Source of the DNA: Halomonas sp.
GTDB lineage: Bacteria > Pseudomonadota > Gammaproteobacteria > Pseudomonadales > Halomonadaceae
NCBI RefSeq assembly: GCF_030457605.1
Contig: NZ_JAKDUR010000020.1
Coordinates: forward strand, 1-36,735
Direction of reading: 5' to 3'
Length of the DNA stretch: 36,735 nucleotides
Shown here: positions 1 through 9,484 of the stretch, piece by piece
Position numbering within the stretch: position 1 is the first letter of the stretch
Layout: each line of letters starts with the position of its first letter
Made by a program: the position numbers and the translations under genes
Notes under the pieces: generated by a model
What the model was told of the DNA's origin: nothing
Seen by the model: only the letters and a program-made list of their open reading frames with translations
Database searches by the model: none

Positions 1-54
1 ACGGGAAGGTCTCATGATCAGCTTATAGAGAATAGGCTTAACTGACTGGCATTA

Positions 55-75
55 CCCCCGAAGGGGCGTTTTTTT
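55..75 (+). terminator. Rho-independent terminator of a plus-strand gene left of the window
   Basis: A short GC stem (CCCC at 56-59, loop GAA, GGGG at 63-66) is followed by CG and a run of seven T at 69-75, the usual form of an intrinsic terminator read on the plus strand. It would end a plus-strand gene outside the window, convergent with greA. Read on the minus strand it has no T-run after the stem, so it is not a good greA terminator. The four-pair stem is short, so strength is uncertain. Confidence 0.5.
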
Positions 76-110
76 ATGCGCTGTTTTTATACGCCAACAG
101 GCACACGCAC

Positions 111-587
111 CTACAGGTGCTCGACGCTTTCGATTTCATATTCCACATCGCCGCCGGGCGTCCTGACCAGCGCCACGTCACCCTCTTCCTTGCCGATCAG
201 CGCTCGGGCCATGGGCGACGTCACCGAAATACGTCCTTTCTTGATGTCGGCCTCGTCCTCGCCAACGATGCGATAAGTGACCTGCTCATCGTTACCCAGA
301 TGCAGCAACTCAACCGTGACACCAAAAATGACCTTGCCCGTTTTGGGCAGTTTGGTGACGTCGATCACCTGGGCGCCCGAAAGCTTGCCCTCGATCTCCT
401 GAATGCGCCCTTCAATGAAACCCTGCTCCTCACGCGCTGCATGATATTCGGCGTTTTCTTTCAGATCGCCATGCTCACGGGCTTCCGCGATGGCCGCGAT
501 CACCCGGGGGCGCGCCTCGCTCTTCAGGTGTTCCAGTTCTTCGCGGAGGCGCTGCTCACCCGCAACCGTCATCGGGACCTTGTTCAT
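111..587 (-). CDS. greA: Transcription elongation factor GreA
   Basis: A 158-residue protein matching GreA in length and sequence. GreA enters the secondary channel of RNA polymerase and stimulates cleavage of backtracked RNA. The N-terminal half is the long coiled coil, with the acidic tip segment around residues 38-48 ([11 protein letters not shown]). The C-terminal half is the FKBP-like domain, including the [17 protein letters not shown] strand region (here [14 protein letters not shown]). Its ATG overlaps the carB stop in an ATGA arrangement, and an AGGAG lies inside the carB end, so translation is probably coupled to carB. Clustering with carA and carB is as known for Pseudomonas aeruginosa. 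The stop codon lies in a small palindrome (GCACCT, GT, AGGTGC), but no T-run follows. Confidence 0.97.
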   Translation of the reverse strand: MNKVPMTVAGEQRLREELEHLKSEARPRVIAAIAEAREHGDLKENAEYHAAREEQGFIEGRIQEIEGKLSGAQVIDVTKLPKTGKVIFGVTVELLHLGNDEQVTYRIVGEDEADIKKGRISVTSPMARALIGKEEGDVALVRTPGGDVEYEIESVEHL

Positions 588-3500
588 TGACTGGCTCCTG
601 CATGCAATTCCTGAAGACGCCGCACCGTGATCTCCCTACCATACGCGAGCGCCATACAGACGGCATTAGCGCCCGCCAAGGTGGTGGCATAAGGCACCTT
701 GCGCGCGAGAGCGGTACGGCGGATGACCGAAGAGTCAAGAATCGCCTGACGCCCTTCGGTAGTATTCACGATGTAGGCGATATCGTCGTTCTTGAGCAGA
801 TCGACGATGTGCGGACGTCCTTCGTAGACTTTATTGACGCGCTCGACTTCGAGCCCGGCGGCTTCCAGTGCTGCCGCCGTGCCTCGCGTGGCGCATAGCG
901 TAAAGCCCAATGTTAGCAGAGAACGTCCTACGTCGATAATCCCCTTCTTGTCCGGCTCGCGCACAGACAAAAATGCCTTGCGCTCGCCGGAAAGCGCCGG
1001 GATCGCCTCGCCGGCGCCCAACTGCGCCTTGTAAAAGGCTTCGGCGAAGGTATCACCCGAGCCCATGACTTCGCCGGTGGACTTCATTTCCGGCGACAGG
1101 ATCGGGTCAACGCCGGGGAACTTGTTGAACGGGAACACCGCCTCTTTCACGCTATAGAAGTGCGGCACGATCTCACTCTCGTAACCCTGGGCGGCAAGCG
1201 TGACTCCGGCCATGCAACGCGCAGCGATCTGCGCCAGCGAAGCACCGGTACACTTGGACACGAACGGCACGGTACGCGATGCCCGCGGGTTGACCTCGAT
1301 GACGTAGATCTCGCCGTCCTGCCAGGCCAGCTGCACGTTCATCAGCCCTTTCACGCCCAGCTCAACGGCCATGCGTTTGACCTGGTCGCGCATTTCATCC
1401 TGCACATCGGCCGGCAGCGAGTACGGCGGCAACGAGCAGGCCGAGTCACCGGAATGCACCCCGGCCTGCTCGATGTGCTGCATGATGCCCCCGATCACCA
1501 CCTGCTGGCCGTCCGACACCGCGTCGATATCGATCTCGATCGCGGCGTTGAGGAAGTGATCCAGCAGCACCGGCGAGTCGTTGGACACCTTGACCGCATG
1601 GGTCATGTAATTTTCAAGCTCGGAGGCGTCGTAAACGATCTCCATGGCGCGCCCGCCGAGCACGTAACTGGGGCGCACCACCAGCGGATAACCGATGGTT
1701 TCGGCCTTGGCAAACGCCTCATCAAAGCTTCTCGCCGTGGCGTTGGGCGGCTGCTTGAGTCCCAGCTTGTCGATCATCTGCTGAAAGCGCTCGCGGTCTT
1801 CGGCGCGGTCGATGGCGTCCGGCGTGGTGCCGATAATCGGCACGCCGGCGGCTTCAAGCTCGCGTGCCAGCTTCAGCGGCGTCTGACCGCCAAACTGTAC
1901 AATCACGCCTGCGGGCTTTTCCTTGTCGGCAATTTCCAGCACGTCTTCAAGCGTCACCGGCTCGAAATACAGGCGGTCGGAGGTGTCGTAGTCGGTGGAA
2001 ACGGTTTCCGGGTTGCAGTTGACCATGATGGTTTCATAGCCATCATCATGCATGGCAAAAGCGGCATGCACGCAGCAGTAGTCAAACTCGATGCCCTGGC
2101 CGATACGGTTGGGCCCACCGCCCAGCACCATGATCTTGGGCTTGTCAGAGACCTCGGCCTCGCACTCTTCCTCGTAGGTGGAGTACATGTAGGCGGTATC
2201 CGAGGCAAACTCGGCGGAACAGGTATCCACTCGCTTGTAAACCGGGCGAATGCCCGCTTTCTGGCGGGTTTTACGAAACTCTTTTTCCGACACGCCCAGC
2301 AGTTTGGCCATCCGCGCATCGGCAAACCCCTTGCGCTTGAGACGGTAGAACTCGTCGGCCGACAGCTCCGACAGCGAGCGCTTGGCGAGCGCCTTTTCGC
2401 TGATGATCAAGTCTTCCATCTGCACCAGATACCAGGGATCGATCCGGGTTAGTGAGTACAGCTCGTCCACGCTCATCCCCGCACGCATGGCGTCGGCCAC
2501 ATAGAAAATGCGGTCGGCACCGGCGGCCTGCAGCTCGCCCTTGATGCGCGCCATGGCTTCATCGGTAAAGTCGGTGACGATGGGATCAAGGCCGTCAACG
2601 CCGGTTTCCAGCCCGCGCAGCGCTTTTTGCAACGATTCCTGGAAGGTGCGACCAATGGCCATGACTTCGCCCACCGACTTCATCTGGGTGGTCAGACGGT
2701 CGTTGGCCTGGGGAAACTTCTCGAAGGTGAAGCGCGGAATCTTGGTCACGACGTAGTCGATGGCCGGCTCAAACGATGCCGGAGTGCGCCCGCCGGTAAT
2801 ATCGTTTTGCAGCTCGTCCAGGGTATAGCCCACGGCCAGCTTGGCGGCGATTTTGGCAATCGGGAAGCCAGTGGCCTTGGAGGCCAGCGCCGAAGAGCGC
2901 GACACCCGCGGGTTCATTTCGATAACCACCACACGGCCGGTTTCCGGATCCATGCCGAACTGCACGTTGGAGCCGCCGGTTTCCACACCGATTTCACGCA
3001 GCACCGCAAGGCTGGCGTTACGCATGGACTGATATTCCTTGTCAGTCAGCGTCTGTGCCGGGGCCACGGTGATGGAGTCGCCGGTATGCACGCCCATGGG
3101 GTCGAAGTTTTCAATCGCGCAGACAATGATGCAGTTGTCATTCTTGTCCCGCACCACCTCCATTTCGTACTCTTTCCAGCCCAGTAGCGACTCGTCGATC
3201 AACAGCTCATGGTTGTTGGAAAGATCAAACCCGCGGTCGCAGATTTCCTCGAACTCTTCCTTGTTGTAGGCCACGCCGCCGCCGGAGCCGCCCATGGTAT
3301 AGGAGGGGCGAATAATTGTCGGGAAACCCAGCTCCGCCTGAATCGTCCAGGCTTCGTCCATGGTGTGCGCCACCTTGGCCCTGGGGCATGCCAGGCCAAT
3401 GTTTTTCATCGCCTTGTCGAACAGGTCGCGGTCTTCGGCCTTGTTGATCGCCTCGGCGTTGGCACCGATCATTTCCACGCCGTATTTTTCCAGCACGCCG

Positions 3501-3814
3501 TGCTTGTCCAGGTCCAGCGCACAGTTGAGTGCGGTCTGGCCACCCATGGTGGGCAGAATCGCATCCGGGCGTTCGGCCTCGATGATCTTCTCCACCGCCG
3601 GCCAGGTGATCGGCTCGATGTAGGTGGCGTCGGCCATGGCCGGATCGGTCATGATGGTCGCCGGATTCGAATTGACCAGAATGACGCGGTAGCCTTCCTC
3701 GCGTAGCGCCTTGCACGCCTGGGCGCCGGAGTAGTCGAATTCGCAGGCCTGGCCGATGACGATCGGACCAGCGCCAATGATCAGGATACTATTGATGTCG
3801 GTACGCTTGGGCAT
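584..3814 (-). CDS. carB: Carbamoyl-phosphate synthase large subunit CarB
   Basis: A 1076-residue protein of full CarB length. It uses ammonia channelled from CarA, bicarbonate and two ATP to make carbamoyl phosphate for arginine and pyrimidine synthesis. Two homologous ATP-grasp halves are visible: the first carries [12 protein letters not shown] near residue 170, the second [14 protein letters not shown] near residue 715. The second half opens with a nucleotide-binding start ([17 protein letters not shown]). The last ~130 residues form the MGS-like allosteric domain that binds effectors such as UMP or ornithine in characterised enzymes. The N-terminus ([22 protein letters not shown]) is the standard family start. 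It lies 81 bases downstream of carA and overlaps greA by 4 bases, so all three are probably one transcript. Confidence 0.98.
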   Translation of the reverse strand: MPKRTDINSILIIGAGPIVIGQACEFDYSGAQACKALREEGYRVILVNSNPATIMTDPAMADATYIEPITWPAVEKIIEAERPDAILPTMGGQTALNCALDLDKHGVLEKYGVEMIGANAEAINKAEDRDLFDKAMKNIGLACPRAKVAHTMDEAWTIQAELGFPTIIRPSYTMGGSGGGVAYNKEEFEEICDRGFDLSNNHELLIDESLLGWKEYEMEVVRDKNDNCIIVCAIENFDPMGVHTGDSITVAPAQTLTDKEYQSMRNASLAVLREIGVETGGSNVQFGMDPETGRVVVIEMNPRVSRSSALASKATGFPIAKIAAKLAVGYTLDELQNDITGGRTPASFEPAIDYVVTKIPRFTFEKFPQANDRLTTQMKSVGEVMAIGRTFQESLQKALRGLETGVDGLDPIVTDFTDEAMARIKGELQAAGADRIFYVADAMRAGMSVDELYSLTRIDPWYLVQMEDLIISEKALAKRSLSELSADEFYRLKRKGFADARMAKLLGVSEKEFRKTRQKAGIRPVYKRVDTCSAEFASDTAYMYSTYEEECEAEVSDKPKIMVLGGGPNRIGQGIEFDYCCVHAAFAMHDDGYETIMVNCNPETVSTDYDTSDRLYFEPVTLEDVLEIADKEKPAGVIVQFGGQTPLKLARELEAAGVPIIGTTPDAIDRAEDRERFQQMIDKLGLKQPPNATARSFDEAFAKAETIGYPLVVRPSYVLGGRAMEIVYDASELENYMTHAVKVSNDSPVLLDHFLNAAIEIDIDAVSDGQQVVIGGIMQHIEQAGVHSGDSACSLPPYSLPADVQDEMRDQVKRMAVELGVKGLMNVQLAWQDGEIYVIEVNPRASRTVPFVSKCTGASLAQIAARCMAGVTLAAQGYESEIVPHFYSVKEAVFPFNKFPGVDPILSPEMKSTGEVMGSGDTFAEAFYKAQLGAGEAIPALSGERKAFLSVREPDKKGIIDVGRSLLTLGFTLCATRGTAAALEAAGLEVERVNKVYEGRPHIVDLLKNDDIAYIVNTTEGRQAILDSSVIRRTALARKVPYATTLAGANAVCMALAYGREITVRRLQELHAGASQ

Positions 3815-3868
3815 AACGGTTCCCGCAGAAAAATGACGATTAACAACAAAATAACGGCGTAAACAGGG

Positions 3869-3890
3869 GCGGCGCCTGTACTGGCGCCGC
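3869..3890 (-). other. Stem-loop between carA and carB
   Basis: A perfect eight-pair stem (GCGGCGCC with GGCGCCGC, six-base loop) sits in the 81-base carA-carB gap, just after the carA stop. Neither strand has a proper T-run after it, so it reads as an intercistronic hairpin that could affect mRNA stability or relative expression rather than a full terminator. The small ORF reported between carA and carB in P. aeruginosa does not fit in this gap. Confidence 0.4.
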
Positions 3891-3895
3891 AGCGC

Positions 3896-5056
3896 TTAGC
3901 GGCGCGCTTGCATCATGTCGATGAAGCGGCCGAACAGCGGCGCGACATCGCACGGGCCGGGACTGGCTTCCGGATGCCCCTGAAAGCTGAAGGCCGGGCA
4001 GTCGGTGCGCTCAACGCCCTGCAGCGTGCCGTCAAACAGCGAGCGGTGAGTCGCGCGCAAGGTTTCAGGCAGCGAGGTTTCATCCGAGGCGAAACCGTGG
4101 TTCTGACTGGTAATCATCACCCGGCCAGTGGCCAGGTCCTGCACCGGATGGTTGGCCCCGTGGTGACCGTGATTCATTTTAATCGAGCGCGCGCCGGAGG
4201 CCAGTGCCAGAAGTTGGTGCCCCAGGCAAATGCCGAACAGCGGAATCCGCGTTTCCAGCAACTCCTGGATCGCCTTGATGGCGTAATCGCAAGGCTCCGG
4301 ATCGCCCGGGCCGTTGGACAGAAAAATGCCATCCGGCTTGAGCGCCAGCACGTCGGATGCCGGTGTTTGCGCCGGCACCACGGTCAAACGGCAGCCGCGC
4401 GAGACCAGCATGCGCAGAATGTTGCGCTTGACGCCGTAATCGTAAGCCACCACGTGGAAGGGCCGCTCAATCTCGGCACCCGACTGATAGCCTTCACCCA
4501 GCGTCCATTCCCCCTCATTCCATTCATGCGGCGTCTGGCAGCAGGCCACTTTGGCCAGATCCATGCCGGAAAGCCCGGGAAACGCCTTCGCCGCCGCCAG
4601 TGCGCGCTCTACTGCATCGTCGCCCTCTGCCTCTTTGCCCGCCAGAATCGCACCGTTCTGGGCGCCCTTGTCGCGCAGGATGCGCGTCAGCCGGCGGGTG
4701 TCGATCTCGGCAATACCCAGTACGTTCTGGCTTTTCAGGTAGTCGGAAAGGCTCTGCTCACTGCGAAAGCTGCTGGCGGCAAGCGGCAGGTCACGAATGA
4801 CCAGGCCGGCGGCGGCAATCCCACCGGACTCCACGTCCTCACTGTTCGTCCCGGTATTACCGATGTGGGGGTAGGTCAACGTCACGATCTGGCGGGTATA
4901 GGAGGGATCGGTAAGAATTTCCTGATAGCCGGTCATGGCCGTATTGAATACCACCTCGCCGCTGGTTTGCCCGTCGGCGCCAATGGCGATGCCGTGGAAC
5001 ACGCTCCCGTCTTCAAGCGCCAGAATAGCGGGTTTGTTCAATGCGGGGTTATTCAA
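3896..5056 (-). CDS. carA: Carbamoyl-phosphate synthase small (glutaminase) subunit CarA
   Basis: The glutaminase subunit that hydrolyses glutamine and passes ammonia to CarB. The N-terminal CPSase small domain ([14 protein letters not shown]) is followed by a class I amidotransferase domain with the nucleophile in FGICLGHQ near residue 275 and the His/Glu pair in QGHPEASPG near the C-terminus. The start is a judgement. An upstream ATG at 5071 has no Shine-Dalgarno sequence in front, while GGAGGA (inside that extension) lies 6-7 bases before a TTG at 5056. That TTG start also fits the short N-terminus usual for the family, giving 386 residues. A terminator-like hairpin lies about 90 bases upstream, suggesting control by attenuation. 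First gene of the carA-carB-greA cluster. Confidence 0.96.
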   Translation of the reverse strand: MNNPALNKPAILALEDGSVFHGIAIGADGQTSGEVVFNTAMTGYQEILTDPSYTRQIVTLTYPHIGNTGTNSEDVESGGIAAAGLVIRDLPLAASSFRSEQSLSDYLKSQNVLGIAEIDTRRLTRILRDKGAQNGAILAGKEAEGDDAVERALAAAKAFPGLSGMDLAKVACCQTPHEWNEGEWTLGEGYQSGAEIERPFHVVAYDYGVKRNILRMLVSRGCRLTVVPAQTPASDVLALKPDGIFLSNGPGDPEPCDYAIKAIQELLETRIPLFGICLGHQLLALASGARSIKMNHGHHGANHPVQDLATGRVMITSQNHGFASDETSLPETLRATHRSLFDGTLQGVERTDCPAFSFQGHPEASPGPCDVAPLFGRFIDMMQARR

Positions 5057-5143
5057 GACAAGTCCTCCCATGCTGGTGAAAACACCCCTGTCACGACAGC
5101 GGTATCCGTCATAGCGGCGTTTGCGTTACAAACGTCGGATCGT

Positions 5144-5191
5144 AAAAAAGCGGGACGAAGCCGATTGAGAAAAACCGGTTTCATCCCGCTT
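5144..5191 (-). terminator. Terminator-like hairpin in the carA leader (possible attenuator)
   Basis: On the minus strand AAGCGGGATGAAACCG (5191-5176) pairs with CGGCTTCGTCCCGCTT (5163-5148) over 16 positions with one mismatch and one G-U pair. A 12-base loop separates the arms, and the second arm runs into six T (5149-5144). This is a strong intrinsic terminator shape about 90 bases before the carA start and pointing toward carA. It could be a regulatory attenuator of carAB-greA, or the old terminator of an upstream minus-strand gene such as dapB left behind when dcm-vsr was inserted. I cannot decide between these from sequence alone. Confidence 0.65.
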
Positions 5192-5221
5192 GCTGTTCTT
5201 TGCCAAAACGGCCTTACCTGA

Positions 5222-5389
5222 CGCACGGCGTTTCAGGCACGCCTCAAGGCTGGCCTACGCAACAAGCGCTGCTTCAAGACCGGCGGCGCCCAGCACCTTG
5301 CGGCTGACGTCTCGCGTATCGGTCTCTCAGGCGTGAACCACTCGACCAAAATCTATCGGATGCTACAGGAATTGAATGAAAATGGCTAG
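5222..5389 (+). other. Start-less open stretch, possible gene remnant
   Basis: This frame stays open for 55 codons up to TAG at 5387-5389 and reads like protein (for example KTGGAQHLAADVSRIGLSG, then KIYRMLQELNENG, which could be helical). No ATG or other convincing start with a ribosome site lies at its head; the in-frame stop at 5219-5221 closes it. It may be the 3' end of a decayed gene beside dcm-vsr, or chance. I do not recognise the family. Confidence 0.25.
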
Positions 5390-5568
5390 TATCTGATTGT
5401 CCAGGCATTCCCTGCTCGACTCGCCGTGGCTACTCCCCTCACAAGCAGACAGGCGCCAGCGAAGCGCTGCCATGCTGCATAAAAAATCCGACTATCCCCT
5501 GGCACAGGGACGGATATCTGGAATATCATTGGAACAATACGTCACAGATTTGACCCAGAGGTTTCGCC

Positions 5569-7011
5569 ATGTCCCTGCTTCCGGGGCTCGACGCGCATAA
5601 CACCGTCGACCCAACAGCTCACGCGTCCAACTACGACCTGCTGGGTGATCGTCAGCTGCTGGAGCGCGTGCTGGAAATCTACGATCAGGGCACGGTCGCC
5701 ACCGCCCTCCGAGACATTGACGACCGCTGGTGCCGCGAAACCCTGAATCGCATGATCAAGGGCAAGGCAAAACAGAAAGTCACGCGTGCCGAGGCGCGGC
5801 GACTCATCGCCATGCTGCCTTGCGCACCACGTCACCAGGGGCGAGCAGACTTCACTTTCATTGATCTTTTCGCCGGCATCGGCGGTATTCGTCGAGGGTT
5901 CGAATCGATTGGCGGCGAGTGTGTCTTCACCTCGGAGTGGGACAAGTACGCCGTGCGTACCTACAAGGCCAATCATTACTGCGACCCTGCAACACATCGT
6001 TTCAATCGTGATATCCGCGACGTCACCCTGTCTGCATGTGCGGAGGTAGACGAAGACGCTGCCTACGCCCATATCGACAAAGAGATCCCCGATCACGACG
6101 TTCTGCTGGCCGGCTTCCCCTGCCAGCCGTTTTCACTGGCAGGCGTCTCAAAGAAAAATTCAATGGGCCGCAAACACGGTTTCGAGTGTGATGCTCAAGG
6201 CACCCTGTTTTTCGACGTTGCTCGCATCATCGCCGCCAAACGGCCCCCGGCCTTCATGCTCGAAAACGTCAAGAATCTCAAAAGCCATGACAAGGGCCAA
6301 ACCTTCCGCATTATCTGCGAAGCGCTTGATGAGCTGGGCTATGACGTGGCCGACGTAGCGGCCCCCAAGGGGCGCGACCCCAAGGTCATCGACGCCCGAC
6401 ACTTTGTACCCCAGCATCGCGAGCGTATTGTGCTGGTCGGCTTTCGTCGCGATCTTAACGTGCACCAGGGCTTTACGCTACGCGACATGGCAAACGTTTA
6501 CCCGAAACATCGCCCTTCCTTTGGCGACCTGCTGGATGACTCGGTCGATGAAAAATATATTCTGACGCCCAATCTCTGGGACTACCTCTACCGCTACGCC
6601 AAAAAACACCGCGAGAAAGGCAACGGCTTCGGCTTTGGCCTCACCGGTCGGAATGATGTGGCACGCACATTATCGGCCCGCTACCACAAGGACGGGTCGG
6701 AGATTCTGGTCGATCGCGGTTTCGATGAGCGCAAACCCTTCGACTCTCCACAAAACCTGCGTAACCGCCCCCGCCGCCTGACTCCCCAGGAATGCGCACG
6801 CCTGATGGGCTTCGATACGCCAGGGGAAAGCCGCTTTGTGGTTCCCGTCTCGGATACACAGGCCTACCGACAGTTCGGCAACTCGGTTGTCGTACCGGTC
6901 TTTGAAGCCGTCGCCAAACTGATGAAACCCCGCATTATCGAAGCGCGCCGAAAGCACCAGCACCAGCAACAGCAAGCCCCGCACCAGACCGAACTGGAAC
7001 TGGCCATGTAG
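5569..7011 (+). CDS. dcm: DNA (cytosine-5-)-methyltransferase Dcm
   Basis: A 480-residue C5-cytosine methyltransferase that resembles E. coli Dcm closely along its whole length, including the ~90-residue N-terminal extension, so methylation of the inner cytosine of CCWGG is likely. Motif I is [20 protein letters not shown] near residue 100. Motif [13 protein letters not shown] holds the catalytic Cys185. Motif VI is ENVKNL, motif [15 protein letters not shown], and motif [13 protein letters not shown]. The C-terminus ends in a His/Gln-rich tail. AGAGG lies seven bases before the ATG. vsr follows 31 bases later. No restriction endonuclease gene is adjacent, so this is an orphan methylase. CCWGG sites occur in the window (for example 13704-13708). 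The pair interrupts the carA-dapB order remembered from Pseudomonas. Confidence 0.96.
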   Translation: MSLLPGLDAHNTVDPTAHASNYDLLGDRQLLERVLEIYDQGTVATALRDIDDRWCRETLNRMIKGKAKQKVTRAEARRLIAMLPCAPRHQGRADFTFIDLFAGIGGIRRGFESIGGECVFTSEWDKYAVRTYKANHYCDPATHRFNRDIRDVTLSACAEVDEDAAYAHIDKEIPDHDVLLAGFPCQPFSLAGVSKKNSMGRKHGFECDAQGTLFFDVARIIAAKRPPAFMLENVKNLKSHDKGQTFRIICEALDELGYDVADVAAPKGRDPKVIDARHFVPQHRERIVLVGFRRDLNVHQGFTLRDMANVYPKHRPSFGDLLDDSVDEKYILTPNLWDYLYRYAKKHREKGNGFGFGLTGRNDVARTLSARYHKDGSEILVDRGFDERKPFDSPQNLRNRPRRLTPQECARLMGFDTPGESRFVVPVSDTQAYRQFGNSVVVPVFEAVAKLMKPRIIEARRKHQHQQQQAPHQTELELAM

Positions 7012-7030
7012 TATTTGCCATGTAGTATAT
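7003..7030 (+). repeat. 14-bp tandem duplication across the dcm stop codon
   Basis: GCCATGTAGTATTT (7003-7016) is followed directly by GCCATGTAGTATAT (7017-7030), 13 of 14 bases identical. The first copy contains the last dcm codons and its TAG stop; the second lies in the gap to vsr. It looks like a slippage duplication that lengthened the dcm-vsr spacer. The A/T-rich end (TATATAAAATTG) precedes vsr. Confidence 0.75.
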
Positions 7031-7042
7031 AAAATTGGACAC

Positions 7043-7513
7043 ATGACCGATATTGTCGACTCACAAACCCGCTCGCGGATGATGTCCAGCATCAGGGGCA
7101 ATAACACCAGCCCCGAACTTTCCGTACGCCGCTACCTTCATGCGCGCGGGTTTCGCTATCGCCTGCATCGCCGAGACTTGCCCGGAAAACCCGATCTCGT
7201 TCTGCCGAAATATCGGCTCATCATCTTTGTGCATGGCTGTTTCTGGCATCGCCACGAAGGCTGTTTCTACGCCACGTCACCGGCCACGCGCAAGGATTTC
7301 TGGCGTAAAAAGCTGGAGGGGAATACTGCCAGAGACAAACGGCAACAGGGTGAGTTGATAAGCAGCGGTTGGCGCGTACTGGTTATCTGGGAATGTGGCC
7401 TGAAGCACCAGTTTGATGATATTCAAACCATCGAATATAAGATCACCGCTCCGGAAGTGCTGGATGAATGGCCGGAGCATCCCCCCAGAATACGCCACCA
7501 CCACAAGCGATAA
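7043..7513 (+). CDS. vsr: Very short patch repair endonuclease Vsr
   Basis: A 156-residue protein of full Vsr length. Vsr nicks 5' of the T in T:G mismatches that arise when 5-methylcytosine in CCWGG deaminates, starting short-patch repair by DNA polymerase I. Recognisable segments are TRSRMMSSIRGNNTSPE (DNA-contacting N-terminus), LPGKPDLVLPKYRLIIFVHGCFWHRHEGC with the catalytic Asp after KP and the Zn/His-rich core, FWRKKLEGNTARDKRQ, and GWRVLVIWECGL. In E. coli vsr overlaps dcm; here a 31-base gap with a tandem duplication separates them. No clear Shine-Dalgarno site is seen, so it may depend on coupling or be weakly translated. It converges on dapB, 70 bases away, without an obvious terminator between. 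Confidence 0.95.
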   Translation: MTDIVDSQTRSRMMSSIRGNNTSPELSVRRYLHARGFRYRLHRRDLPGKPDLVLPKYRLIIFVHGCFWHRHEGCFYATSPATRKDFWRKKLEGNTARDKRQQGELISSGWRVLVIWECGLKHQFDDIQTIEYKITAPEVLDEWPEHPPRIRHHHKR

Positions 7514-7583
7514 CCCTGAAAATGCCAGAGGCTCGGCAACCGAACGTCCCAAGCCTCCAGGCGTCTCATTGTCACGGCAAAGG

Positions 7584-8411
<828 letters not shown>

Positions 8412-8442
8412 TTAAGTAAAAAACACGATGAATTTGACGATA

Positions 8443-8469
8443 AGTATAACAAACCCCGGCGCACGCCGG
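8443..8469 (-). promoter_or_regulatory. Possible dapB promoter (extended -10) after a small hairpin
   Basis: TGTTATACT (8451-8443 on the minus strand) matches an extended -10 (TGnTATAAT) and lies about 50 bases before the dapB ATG. It has no good -35. Immediately upstream, CCGGCG/CGCCGG (8456-8469) forms a compact stem just after the stop of the permease gene, followed by GGTTTGTT. It could be a weak terminator for that gene. Confidence 0.35.
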
Positions 8470-8470
8470 A

Positions 8471-9397
8471 CTAGCGCGATGCCCGTCCGCTGGTCAGCAA
8501 CAGCACCACGGCGGTGATGACCAGCGCGCTGCCGGGCAGCCATACCCAGCCGATTTGTCCGGGCTCCCGGGCAAACAGCAGGAGCATGGAAACAAAGGGC
8601 ACGAGATAGCCGTAGGCAGTCACCGCGCCCGGCGTCAGCGTGGCGGTGGCGTGCTGCATTAGCCAGAAGGTCAGCGCACTTGAGCACAAACCCAGATAGA
8701 TCAACAGTAGCGCATCCTTCACCGTCATCCTGGCAAGCGCGCTGACCGGTTCAACGACAAGCCCCAGTGCACCAATCAACAGCCCGCCAAGGGCCAGGCT
8801 CCAGAAGGTACGCACCGCGGCGGAATCGGCCAGCCGCCCGCTGGCAAGCCCGCGCTTGCTGATCACCGGATACAGCGCCGAAGCAACACAGCCGAGGAAG
8901 AACACTACTTCACCGCGGCCAAACTGCAACTGCCCGCCCTGGGCAAACGCTTCGGCCAACGCCAAAAGCAATGCCCCGCAAGCGCCCAGCAACAAAATGG
9001 CCGGCAATCGCCATGCCAGCCGTTCCACCCGGAGCAACAGCCCCAGCCCGAAGGCGAGCAGCGGCACAGTAACGTAAAGCGTGGCCATGGAAAGCGCGGT
9101 GGCATGGTGCGCCGCCCAGAACATGGCGCTGAAAAAACCCGCCAGACACAGGCCCATCAACGCGTACAGCGGCAATGCGCGCCACGAGGGCCAGAACGCC
9201 GCCGAACGCCGGGCAAGCCACCAGAGCCCTGCGCAGGCAATGGCAAAGCGAAGCGCGGTCAACAATAGCGGCGGCAGTGTTCCAAGCCAGCCGACCACGG
9301 GGAATGAAAGCCCCACCAGCAAGGCCCATAGCAGCATGCCCGCATGTTCACTCATGCCTCCGTGGGCGGCCTTCGGCTCAGGATGTGCAGCACTCAT
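8471..9397 (-). CDS. EamA/DMT-family transporter
   Basis: A 308-residue, very hydrophobic protein with about ten membrane segments in two similar halves, the layout of the EamA (drug/metabolite transporter) family of the inner membrane. The first half ends with an aromatic/small-residue segment (FWAAHHATALSMATLYVTVPLL) and the second with LTFWLMQHATATLTPGAVTAYGYLVPF, typical of the family's helix 3-4 repeat. The substrate cannot be told; relatives export amino acids, metabolites or drugs. GGAG precedes the ATG by seven bases. It lies between dnaJ, from which a strong terminator separates it, and dapB, a position not occupied in the Pseudomonas order I recall. Confidence 0.85.
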   Translation of the reverse strand: MSAAHPEPKAAHGGMSEHAGMLLWALLVGLSFPVVGWLGTLPPLLLTALRFAIACAGLWWLARRSAAFWPSWRALPLYALMGLCLAGFFSAMFWAAHHATALSMATLYVTVPLLAFGLGLLLRVERLAWRLPAILLLGACGALLLALAEAFAQGGQLQFGRGEVVFFLGCVASALYPVISKRGLASGRLADSAAVRTFWSLALGGLLIGALGLVVEPVSALARMTVKDALLLIYLGLCSSALTFWLMQHATATLTPGAVTAYGYLVPFVSMLLLFAREPGQIGWVWLPGSALVITAVVLLLTSGRASR

Positions 9398-9423
9398 GTC
9401 TTGCTCCGCAATGGCAATAAACG

Positions 9424-9455
9424 AAAAAATGCCGGCACCTCAAGGTGCCGGCATT
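9424..9455 (-). terminator. Rho-independent terminator after dnaJ
   Basis: A perfect 13-pair stem (AATGCCGGCACCT at 9428-9440 with its complement at 9443-9455, two-base gap) is followed on the minus strand by TTTT before CG. It ends the grpE-dnaK-dnaJ transcript and separates it from the permease gene. Confidence 0.85.
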
Positions 9456-9484
9456 CAGGGTTGCTTCACGGCTCACGTGGCCTT

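Larger units (their letters stand above)
5057..5568. other. carA-dcm intergenic region (512 bp)
   Basis: This divergent region holds the carA leader with its terminator-like hairpin (5144-5191), an open stretch without a start codon (5222-5389), and the upstream sequence of dcm. A TATCAT at 5524-5529 is a fair -10 candidate for dcm, but no convincing -35 accompanies it. AGAGG lies seven bases before the dcm ATG. I see no recombinase, inverted repeats or flanking direct repeats that would explain how dcm-vsr arrived. Confidence 0.5.

Noticed and set aside
55..75. The hairpin as the greA terminator
   Set aside because: The T-run is on the plus strand only; on the minus strand no T follows the stem.
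1160..2452. A 430-codon open frame on the plus strand opposite carB
   Set aside because: Antisense shadow of carB with no start signal and no family features.
5500..5515. A sigma-54 promoter (TGGCAC) before dcm
   Set aside because: The required GC element at -12 is absent at the right distance.
7514..7583. A restriction endonuclease partner for Dcm next to vsr
   Set aside because: Only 70 bases separate vsr from dapB, and no ORF on the other side of dcm encodes one, so Dcm is an orphan here.
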